A stretch of 64,000 nucleotides of DNA. Origin: CAWGUU01 sp963825765 (GTDB lineage Bacteria; Actinomycetota; Acidimicrobiia; Acidimicrobiales; AC-14). The stretch is from NCBI GenBank assembly GCA_963825765.1, contig CAWGUU010000009.1:186001-250000 (forward strand), written 5' to 3'. The notes beneath the pieces are model-generated. The model worked only from the letters and a program-made list of their open reading frames with translations, searched no databases and was not told the DNA's origin. Both the position numbers and the translations under genes were made by a program. Below are positions 22,044 to 32,400 of this stretch, piece by piece (the stretch's first letter is position 1; the number at the start of each line of letters is the position of its first letter).

Positions 22044-22113
22044 TCCCCCCCGAAGTCAAAAGCGCCCTTACGGGCGGGGGAGCGGCGGACTCACTGCTAG
22101 CTTGAGGCCGACT

Positions 22114-22186
22114 TCCGGGGTAGCTCAATCGGCAGAGCAGCGGCCTGTTAAGCCGTTTGTTGTGGGTTCGAGTCCCACCCCCGGAG
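22114..22186 (+). tRNA. tRNA-Asn (anticodon GTT)
   Basis: A 73-nt cloverleaf: acceptor TCCGGGG/CCCCGGA with discriminator G, D-arm AGCTC...GAGC, anticodon loop CTGTTAA with GTT at 22147-22149, and T-arm GTGGG-TTCGAGT-CCCAC. The 3' CCA is not encoded. Confidence 0.95.
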
Positions 22187-22223
22187 CGTGCGCCGAGGAA
22201 GCGTTTTCCAACGGCGACGAGGG

Positions 22224-22296
22224 GGGCCCGTAGCTCAGTGGTCAGAGCAGCGGACTCATAATCCGTCGGTCGCTGGTTCGATCCCAGCCGGGCCCA
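22224..22296 (+). tRNA. tRNA with CAT anticodon, probably tRNA-Ile2 (lysidine type)
   Basis: A 73-nt cloverleaf: acceptor GGGCCCG/CGGGCCC with discriminator A, loop CTCATAA carrying CAT, T-arm GCTGG-TTCGATC-CCAGC. From memory, the body (CTCAGTGGT, GACTCATAATC, GGTCGCTGGTTC) is strikingly like E. coli tRNA-Ile2, whose C34 is modified to lysidine to read AUA. It is not an initiator tRNA, since the first acceptor pair G-C is matched and the three G-C pairs of the initiator anticodon stem are absent. Elongator tRNA-Met remains the alternative. Confidence 0.85.
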
Positions 22297-22378
22297 CCGG
22301 CACCCCCAAGCGCACCAGCGGCGCCCCCACTCCAACCGGTGTCACACACCCGCGCCTGGCGCGGTTCTGTGGCACCAG

Positions 22379-23200
22379 TTGAGCCGGTGGACACGGATGC
22401 TGGTGGGATCGATCGCCGTCGCGTTGGGGGCCTGCAGCGGTGACCGGACGGCTCCCGATCCGGCCTCCAACGTGCCCAACGCGGCGACGACGACGACCGC
22501 CGAGCCAGACTCCTCGACCGCCACAACCGTGACCCCGCCCTCCATCCCAGCGACTCGGCCGCCGCCGCCGCCCGGTTCGGTGACCCTCTCGGCCTTCGGC
22601 GTCCCCCTCTCCGAGCCCGGCCTGCGGGTGCTGATCTCGGCCGCCAACGGGGTCGTGCGGGTCGACGTCAGGGGTGCCGCGAGCGGTTCCAACGGTGCCG
22701 TCGCGTGCCCCGTGGCGGGGCCCGTCACGCCGCCGGCGGCGACCGCGGACTGCGTCCCGGTTCGGCCCGGCACACCAGTCGACGTGACCCTCACGAAGGG
22801 TGCGCGCGGCGTGCTGCTGCGGCCCCCGCCGGGGACCAACGCATCCGGCGCGCGCCTCGCCGAGGTCGCGTTCACCTATGTCCCGGCCGACGATTCGCTG
22901 ACCCTCGTGGCGCCGGTGTTGGCGGCGTCGGGCGAGCTGATGTTCCGGCTCACTCCAACAGGTCGCGGCGCGTTCGTGCTCGACGCCGACGGACGAAACG
23001 GCAAGGGCCAGCTGACTCTCGAAGCCGGCCCGGCGGCGGGGGGAGGGTCGCACGTCCTCGCCAGCGTTGGTGGCGGCGGTCGGCTCCGCCTGAGCACGTC
23101 GCTCGACGGCGCATCCGACGCCGAGCTGGTCGTACGCAACCTGGGGCCAGGGGATTTGCCGCCGCTCGAGATCGGCCTGAGGTGGCCCAGCCGCCGCTGA
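22379..23200 (+). CDS. Putative lipoprotein of unknown function
   Basis: This 273-aa protein is not recognised. From TTG 22379 it begins MSRWTRMLVGSIAVALGAC, a short positively charged n-region, a hydrophobic stretch and a lipobox (LGAC, Cys19), so it should be a membrane-anchored extracytoplasmic lipoprotein. An internal ATG at 22397 would delete the Arg residues. A Thr/Pro/Ser-rich linker (residues ~25-65) follows. The remainder is predicted beta-rich with many Val/Gly/Asp alternations and two Cys (ACPVAGP and ADCVPV) that could form a disulfide. It lies between the tRNA genes and the first giant surface gene. Codon bias supports it being real. Confidence 0.7.
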   Translation: MSRWTRMLVGSIAVALGACSGDRTAPDPASNVPNAATTTTAEPDSSTATTVTPPSIPATRPPPPPGSVTLSAFGVPLSEPGLRVLISAANGVVRVDVRGAASGSNGAVACPVAGPVTPPAATADCVPVRPGTPVDVTLTKGARGVLLRPPPGTNASGARLAEVAFTYVPADDSLTLVAPVLAASGELMFRLTPTGRGAFVLDADGRNGKGQLTLEAGPAAGGGSHVLASVGGGGRLRLSTSLDGASDAELVVRNLGPGDLPPLEIGLRWPSRR

Positions 23201-23325
23201 CGCCTGGGGATAAGCGACAAGCCAGGCGAAGACCCGCCGGCTGTCGATTTTCCAACGCAGCGCGTTGGTCTCACCAACACCGCTCCAACACGACGAAACC
23301 GCAGGTCAGAGGGCACAAACCATGC

Positions 23326-23354
23326 TTGTCACCCTCGGGATGCCGTGGTAGACC
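23326..23354 (+). promoter_or_regulatory. Candidate sigma-70 promoter for the first giant surface gene
   Basis: TTGTCA (23326-23331), a 17-bp spacer ending in TGG, and TAGACC (23349-23354) resemble -35 and extended -10 elements 69 bp before ATG 23423. If it is used, translation cannot begin at GTG 23345. Confidence 0.35.
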
Positions 23355-23422
23355 CTTCTCAGTCCAGCGGAGGGATCACACCCTTCGCGCCCTTCGCGGG
23401 AAGGCACCAGGCACCCCAGAGC

Positions 23423-26400
23423 ATGCGCAGGAGCCAGAAGATCGGAGCGGTGAGCCCCCTCGGGTGGGCCGCGCTCCTGGGTCTTCTCGGCGCATTGTTC
23501 CTGCTGGGGCTGGGTGCGGGCCCGGCCTCGGCCGACGAGGCGGCATCGGCGGACACCTCCACCGAGGCCGTCGCCGCCGAGAGCCCCACCACCACGGTGG
23601 CGCCGAGCACCGAGCCCAGCAGCCCCCCCGCGGCCAGCGCGCCGAGCCAGACCACGTCGGTGTCGCCCCAGGACCTGCTGGTCGGCGACGGCACCAACGC
23701 TCCCGAGGCGCCCCCCACCGACACCGTCGTCATGCCCACTCGACGCAGTGACGCCAAGAGGGCCGCCGACGCCCAGGCCGCGCTGGTCACCGAGAGCACC
23801 ACCACCGCGGCCGGCCCCACCGACCCGTCGACGGTCGAAACTTCGAGCTCCAACGGCACCCCGGTCGCAGCCGATCCCGCGGCTCCCGGCGCCCTCCTCA
23901 TGGCGCCCTCCGCCGGCACCTCCACCACCGGCCAGACCGCGGGCGGGCTCACCAGCGCCGGCTCCCTGAACAGCCGCCGCAACGCCGCCGGGTCCACAGG
24001 TTCCAACGCTCCGACGGAGTCGGCTTCGGCCGGCACCAACGAGGGCGACAGCGGCGTCACGTTCACTCGCAACGGACGCTGCCGCACGGTTTCGAACAAC
24101 AGCACCACAGACCTTCTCCTGATCGTGATCGGGAGGAACTGCGACGCCGACGGTCGTTCACAGGGAGCTCCGGGCCAAGGCTCGTCGAGCACCGTGGTGG
24201 CCATCGGCGGCAACGTTCTCTCCTCGGCAACCGGTGGCTCTCGCGGCGACGCCAAGAGCACCGGCATCGCGATTCGTGGCGACGCCGACTGCTCGGCGGT
24301 CGGTGGCTCCGGTGGCGGCAACGCGGACAACCTCTGCGTTGCACTCGGCAAGGGCCGAGCCGCCAACGGGATTGCGGTCGGCGGTGACCATCAAGGTGGC
24401 ACTGCAGGCAGTGCCAACAGCGTCACCCTCGCCATCGGCGGAGGGGACACGACCGGCACTGCCGTTGGAGGAACGAGCAGAGGGAACGGCGGGGCAAGTG
24501 GCGGCAACGGCGGGAACGCCGGAGTCACCGGGAATCCAACAGCCACAAGCGGCAGCGGTACATCGGGCACCACCTCCTCGCAGGCGGGGAGCGACAACTC
24601 CGGTTCCACCGGCAACGCGTCTTCCAACGCCAACGCCAACCCCGCAGCGGGCTCAGGCTCGTCTTCCGGCACGGGCGACAGCGGCGGGACGACTGCGGAC
24701 ACCAACAGCTCAAACGACGCCCCCATCGGTACGTCGGCCGCCAACGGCGGTTCGGCCAACTCTGGTGAGTCGGGCGGCTCGGGCTCCACGGGCGACTCCA
24801 CGGCCACCGGCGACGCCAACAGCACCGCGAACACGGGCGCCAACTCGAACGCCACGGCCACCACCGGCAACAGCGGCTCGGCCATCAACGTCACCAACGT
24901 GACGGCGCGCGGCGGTAACGGGGGCAACGCCGGCAACGCCACTGCGGTCTCCGGTCAGGGCGGCGACGCCACCAACACGGTGATCGGTGTGGGCGGGGGC
25001 AACATCACCGCCGTCACCAGGGGCGGCGACAGCATCGCCCACGCGGACGCCGGCGGCGGCAACGGCGGCAACGCCAACGTGAACGTCTCGCCGACGGCTT
25101 CCAGCGGCGGCTCCGGTTCGGCCTCCAACGCCACGACGGTCGACGCCACCGGCGGCCAGGGCGGCGACGGCGGGACGGCCAACGCGATCTCCGGCACCGG
25201 CGGCAGCGCCACCACGGTCGTGGTCGGCACCGGCGGCGGTTCCATCAACGCCCGCACCACCGGCGGCTCCAGCCTCGCCATCGCCGACGCCGGCGGCGGC
25301 GACGGCGGCAACGTGAACGTCACCGTGTCCCCGACGGCGACGAGCGGCGGCGGTGCCAACGGGACCCCGTCGTCGGCAACCGCCCAGTCGAGCGCCACCA
25401 ACTCGGGCACCACCGGGAACGCCGGCAGCTCCTCCTCCTCCAACCCGACCGCCAACTCCGGCAACTCGGGCGGCACCGGCTCCACCGGCGGCGCGACCAA
25501 CAACGGCCCTGGAACATCGACTGGTGGCACCAACAGCGGCGCCCTCGGCACGTCGGTCGGCGCCGGCGGGCCGGCCTCATCCGGCTCCTCGGGCGACAGC
25601 GGCGGTTCCGGCTCGGCCAGCGCCAACGGCAACGCCGACTCCACCGCCAACACCGGCGCCAACTCCACGGCCAACGCCACGACCGGCAACAGCGGCAACG
25701 CTTCCAACGTCACGGTGATCGACGCCGAGGGCGGCGAGGGTGGCGACGGCGGCAGCGCCACCGCCGTCTCCGGCACCGCCGGCTCGGCCGGCAGCACGGT
25801 GATCGGCGCCGGCGCCGGACAGATGAACGTCGTCACCAACGGCGGCGCCAGCCTGGCCACTTCCATCTCCTCCGGCGGCAACGGCGGCGACGTCACCGTC
25901 ACCGTCAACCCGACGGCACGCACCGGCTCCACCGGCGACGCCACCGCCCAGTCGAGCGCCACCAACACCGGCAACACCGGCGACGCCAACTCGACCTCGT
26001 CCTCCAACCCGGTGGCCACCTCGGGCGGCACCGGCGGCACCGGGGCGAGCGGCCCGGCGTCCTCCAACGGCACCGCTTCGAACAGCGGCATCCTCGGCAC
26101 CGCTGTCGGCCTCGGCGGCTCGGCCAACACCGGCGACTCCGGCGACAGCGGCGCCACCGGCCCGGCCACCGCCAACGGCAACTCCGACTCCACCGCCAAC
26201 ACCGGCGCCAACTCGGTCGCCAACGCCACGTCCGGCGACACCGGCGACGCCACCAACCGCACGACGATCGACGCCGAGGGCGGCGAGGGCGGCGACGCCT
26301 CCGACGACACCGCCATCTCGATCGCCGCCGGCTCGGGCGGCGCGGCCACGAGCCTCATCGCCGGATCGGCCACCGGCCTCACCTCGGTCACCACCGCCGG

Positions 26401-29400
26401 CTCGTCCATCGCCACCAGCGACGCCGGCGGCGGCGACGGCGGTGACGTGACCACCACGGTCAACCCCGTCGCCATCACCGGCAACTCCGGCAACGCCACC
26501 GCCCAGTCGAGCGCCAGCAACTCGGGCCGCACCGGCGACGCCAGCTCGAGCTCGTCCTCCAACCCGGTGGCCACCTCGGGCGGCTCCGGCGGCACCGGCT
26601 CCACCGGCCCGGCCTCGTCCAACGGCACGGCAACCAACTCGGGCATCCTCGGCACCGCGGTCGGCGGCGCCGGCTCGGCCAACACCGGCGACTCGGGCGA
26701 CACCGGCTCCACCGGCCCGGCCACCGCCAACGGCGATTCCGACTCCACCGCCAACACCGGCGCCAACTCGGTCGCCAACGCCACCTCCGGCGACACCGGC
26801 GACGCCCGCAACATCACCGACGTCGACGCCGACGGCGGCGAGGGTGGCGACGGCGGTACGGCCGGCGCCTTCTCCCTCGGCAACGGCGGCGACGCCACCA
26901 CCGTCCTCGGTGGCTCCTTCGCCACGCTTGCCTCGGCCACCACCGCCGGCTCGTCGCTCGCCATCGCCGACGGCTCGGGTGGCGACGGCGGCGACGTCAC
27001 CACCACGGTCACCCCCGTCGCCGTCACCGGCAACTCGGGCGACGCCACCGCCCAGTCGAGCGCCACCAACAGCGGCGACACCGGCGACGCCCACTCGACC
27101 TCCTCCTCCAACCCGGTGGCCACCTCCGGGAGCTCCGGCCCCTCCGGCCCCACCGGCTCCGCCTCGGCCGCCAACCACGCCGACAACACCGCCATCCTCG
27201 GCACCGCGGTCGCCGTCGGCGGTACCGCCGGGGCGGGCGAGTCCGGCGACACCGGCGACACGGGTTCCGCCAACGCCAACGCCAACGCCGGCTCCACCGC
27301 CAACACCGGCGCCGACGCCGCCGCCAACGCCGTCACCGGCGACACTGGCGCCGCCGTCAACCGCACCGACGTCGAGGGCGAGGGCGGCGAGGGCGGCGAG
27401 GGCGGCACGGCGTTCGGCGCATCGCTGGGCAGCGGCGGCGCAGCCCTCACCGCCGGCGGCGGGGCCGACACCACGCTGGTCAGCACGGTCGCCGGCTCGT
27501 CGATCGCCGACATCGACTCGGGCGGCGGCGACGGCGGCGACGTCACCACCTCCGTCAACCCCACGGCCACCACCGGCTCGTCCGGCTCGGCCACCGCCCA
27601 GACCAGCGCCACCAACTCGGGCGACACCGGCGACGCCGACGGCGAGGCCACCACCGGCCCGGTCAGCCGCTCCGGCAACTCCGGCCCCTCCGGCGCCAGC
27701 GGGAATGCAGACACGGGCTCCACTGCCACCAACTCCGGCCTGGCCGGGACGGCGGCGGTCGTCACCGGCTCCGGCTCCGGCGGCGGCGGCAACGGCGGCT
27801 CCGGCGAGACCGGTTCCGGCGACTCGGGCGACTCCGGCGACACCGGCGACGCCACGGCCACCGCCGACGTCGACGCCGTGGCCAACACCGGCGCCCACTC
27901 GGCGGCCGTGGCCACCTCCGGCGACACCGGCCAGGCCACCAACGACATCGAGATCGTCGCCGTGGGCGGCGAGGGCGCCGACGCCGGCACAGGCCTCGCC
28001 TTCAGCGGCACCGGCGGCTCCGCCACCACCGCAGTCGCCGGCACCGGCATCCTGCAGACGTCCACCCGGGCCGGCTCCTCGGTGGCCACCGTCGACGTGA
28101 GCGGCGGCGACGGCGGCGACGTCAGCGTCACCGTGAGCCCGGTGGCCGTCACCGGGAGCACCGGTTCCGCCACCGCCCAGTCCAGCGCGACCAACACGGG
28201 CGACACCGGCGACGCCTCCAGCGATGCCAGCGCCGACCCGATGGCCACGTCGGGCAGCTCGGGGAGCACCGGCTCCACCGGGGCGGCCACGTCGACCCGA
28301 AGCGCCTCCAACGGCGCCCCGCTGGGCACCGCGGTCGCCGCCGGCGCCGATTCTGAGACCGAGAGTGGCGACTCGGGCGACTCGGGCGACACGGGGGACG
28401 CCACCAGCGAGGCCGACGTCGACTCCATCGCCAGCTCCGGCGCCGCCTCCGTGGCCGACGCCCGGTCGGGCGAGAGCGGCAACGCCACCAACGACATCGA
28501 CGTCGAGGCCGTGGGCGGCGACGGGGGAGAGGGCGGCGAGAACGCCTTCGCCCTGTCCGGCTCGGGCGGCGACGCCACCACCGTGGTGGTCGGCAGCGGC
28601 GGCGTGGTCGACGTCCACACCACCGCCGGTTCCTCGGTTGCCACGGTCGACGCCAGCGGGGGCGACGGCGGCGACGTGTCCATCACCGTCAGCCCGGTGG
28701 CCACCTCCGGCGCCTCCGGACCGGCCACGGCCCAGTCGAGCGCCACCAACACCGGCGACACCGGCGACGCCTCCAGCGAGGCCTCGAGCGACCCGGTCTC
28801 CAGGTCGGGCGACTCGGGCGCCACGGGAGCCACCGGGGCCGCGTCCAACACCCAGACCGCGTCCAACACCGCCATCCTTGGCACGGCCGCCTCCATCAGC
28901 GGCGACACGCAGACCGGCAGTGGCGACTCGGGCGACTCCGGCGACACCGGGGACGCCACCGCCGAGGCCGACGTCGACTCCATCGCCAGCTCCGGCGCCG
29001 CATCGGTGGCCGAGGGCCGCTCGGGCGACACCGGCCGGGCCACCAACGACATCGAGATCGAGGCCGAGGGCGGCGAGGGCGCCGACGGCGGCGACGACGC
29101 AGTGGCCCTCAGCCTCGACGCCGGCGACGCCTCCACGTTCGTGGACGCCGGCACCGGCAACGTCATCTCCACCACCGTCGGCGGCTCGGCGGTGGCGACG
29201 GTCGACGTCAGCGGCGGTGACGGCGGCGACGTCTCCATCACCCTCGCACCGGTTGCAACCTCCGGCGGCTCCGGCTCGGCGATCGCCCAGTCCAGCGCCA
29301 CCAACACCGGCGACACCGGCGATGCCGACAGCGACGCCAGCTCCGACCCCGAGGCCACGTCGGGCGACTCGGGCGACACCGGTGCGACCGGGGCGGCCTC

Positions 29401-32400
29401 GTCGAGCCTGACCGCCACCAACACCTCCATCCTCGGCGTCGCCGCCGCCGTGAGCTCCGAGTCCGAGACCGAGTCGGGCGACTCCGGCGATTCGGGGGAC
29501 ACCGGCGACGCCACCGCGGAGGCCGAGGTCGACTCCATCGCCAGCAGCGGGGCCGCCTCGCTGGCCGACGGCACCTCGGGCGACTCCGGCCGGGCCTCCA
29601 ACAGCATCGAGATCGACGCCGACGGCGGCGAGGGGGCCGAGGGCGGCGACCTGGCCACCGCGATCGCCCTCGGGCCCGCAGGCGACGCCGCCACCATCGT
29701 GGTGGGCGGCCCGGGCACGGTCGCCACCAGCACCGTCGCCGGCTCGTCGGTGGCGATCGTCGACGCCGCCGGGGGCGATGGCGGCGACGTCACCATCACC
29801 GCCGCACCTGTAGCCACGTCGGGCAGCTCCGGCCCGGCCACCGCCCAGTCCAGCGCCACCAACAGCGGCGACACCGGCGACGCCGACAGCGACGCCAGCT
29901 CCGATCCCGAGGCTGCGTCCGGCGACTCCGGCGCCACGGGCGCCACGGGGGCGGTCGCCTCCAACGCCAGCGCTTCCAACACGCCGATCGCCACCGGCCA
30001 GGCCCTGGCCGCCACCGGTGCCGGCGAGACCGAGTCGGGCGACTCGGGCGACAGCGGCGACACCGGGTCGGCAACCGCCGGGTCCGAGGTCCGATCGGTT
30101 GCCGACTCCGGCGCAGCCTCGGTTGCCGACGCCGGCTCCGGCGACACCGGCAGGGCCTCCAACAGCATCGAGGTCGAGGTGGAGGGCGGCGAAGGCGCCG
30201 AGGGCGGCGACCTCGCCGTTGCCATCAGCGGCCTGGCCGGCAGCGCCTTCACCGGCGTAGCGGCCGGCCCCGGCGACGTGTTCGTCAGCACGGTCGCCGG
30301 CTCGTCGGTCGCCACGGCCGACGCTGCGGGCGGCGACGGTGGCGACGTCTCCGTCAACCTCGCACCGGTCGCCAGATCCGGCGACACCGGGCCTGCCACC
30401 GCCCAGTCCAGCGCCACAAACACCGGCGACACGGGCGACGCCTCCAGCGAGGCCGGCTCCGACCCCGAGGCCACCTCCGGCAACTCGGGCGCCACCGGCG
30501 CCAGCGGACCCGTCACCGTCACCGCCTCGGCCACCAACTCGGCGATCCTCGGGCTGGCCGCGGTCGTCACCGGCGGGGCCACCTCCGGCGACTCGGGCGA
30601 CACCGGTGACACGGGTTCGGCCACCGCCGACGGCGGCGCCGATTCCTCCGCCAACACGGGTGCCCAGGCCATCGCCGACGCCGCCTCCGGCGACACCGGC
30701 AGCGCGGCCAACGAGATCGACGTCGACGCCGAGGGCGGCGAGGCGGGCCCCGGAGGGGTTGCAGTCGCAGTCTCGGCGGCCGGGGCACCGGCGCTCTCCG
30801 CCGTCGTCGCCACCGGCACCGAGCCCACCGTGGTCCTCACCGAGGCCGGATCGTCCCTGGCCACGGCTGACGCCGGCGGCGGCGACGGCGGCGACGCCAA
30901 CCTCGTTCTCGCCCCCAAGGCCACCTCCGGCACCTCCGGGGCGGCGGTCGCCCAGTCGAGCGCCACCAACACCGGCGACACGGGCGACGCCGACAGCGAG
31001 GCTACGTCCGACCCGTCGGCGCGCTCGGGGGACTCGGGTGCCAGCGGCGGCACCGGCGCCTCCAACCTGACTGCCACCGCGTCAAACACCGGTCTGGCGG
31101 GCGTCGCCCTGGTGCTGGCCGGTGGGGGTGGCCCCGAGTCCGCGGACAGCGGCACCACCGGCGACACCGGGCCGGCTGCAAGCGACGCAGGTGCGGGCTC
31201 GGCCGCCAACTCGGGAGCCGAGAGTCTCGCCGACGCCCTGTCGGGCGACACCGGCCTGGCGCAGAACCTTCTCGCCGCCGCCGCCACCGGTGGCGACGCC
31301 GACGTCGCCGGCGACGCCGCCGCGGCCTCGGGCCCCGGCGGGCCGGCCGCAGTCGCCGAGATCCTGGCCCCCGGCTCGGTCGTGATCACGATCGCCGGGG
31401 CCTCAATCGCCTCCACCGGCACCGGCTCGGGTGACGGGGGCGACGCCAACGTCACCGCCACGCCGTCTGCAACGAGCGGCGGCTCCGGTACCTCATGGGC
31501 CCGGACCAGCGCCACCAATACCGGCGACACCGGCGACGCCGACTCCGACGCCGCCGCCGGCCCCCGGTCCACTTCCGGCGGGAGCGGGCCCGGTGGCGCC
31601 ACGGGCAGCACCGGCTCCACCATCACCGCTACCAACACCGCACCGCTGGGCGTGGCTCTCGTGGCCACGATCCCCGCGTTGGAGTCGGCCCTGAGCGGCG
31701 AGGCGACAATCCTTGCGACCGACGCTGGCATCGCCCAGGCGGACGTCGGAAGCAGGAGCAGCAACGGCACGGGCGGCGGGACGGGCGGGGCGGGCGGGGC
31801 GGGGCTCGCAGGCGGGAGCGGGGCCGGCGCCGCGGGGGGCGCCGGTGGCGGGAACCCGGGGGGCGGCGGCGGGAACCCGGGTGGCGGGGGCGGCAGTGCC
31901 GCGGCTCTGGGCGGGGGAGCCGCGGCTACGGCCGGCGACAGCTCGGGCGGCGGGACCAACAGCTCGGGCGGCGGGACGGCAGGCGGCGGGACCAACAGCT
32001 CGGGCGGCGGGACGGCGGCGGCCGGCGGGAGCTCGGCCGGCGGGAGCTCGGGCGGCGGGACGGCGGGTGGCGGGACCGGCACCGGGGGAGGAGCGGGCAC
32101 GGCGGGCGGTGCCGGGGCGGGGGCGGGCGGTGGCGGGGTGGAAGGTTCCGGGGCTGGCGGCTCCGGCTCCTCCACCCCGGCACCGGTTTCCAACAGTCTG
32201 GTTTCGTTGGCAGTCCGGTGTCTGGCAGTCCGGTGTCTGGCAGTCCGGTGTCTGGCAGTCCGGTGTCTGGCAGTCCGGTGTCTGGCAGTCAGGAGTTTGG
32301 CGGTCTGGTGTCGGGTGACGGTTTCGCCGCCGACCCGACCTCGGTGGCGTCGGGTTGTGCCGGCGCATCCAACAACTCCGTGGCGTCGGGTTGCGGTTTC

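Noticed and set aside
22224..22296. Initiator tRNA-fMet
   Set aside because: The first acceptor pair is matched (G-C) and the anticodon stem lacks three consecutive G-C pairs at its base; Ile2 or elongator Met fits better.
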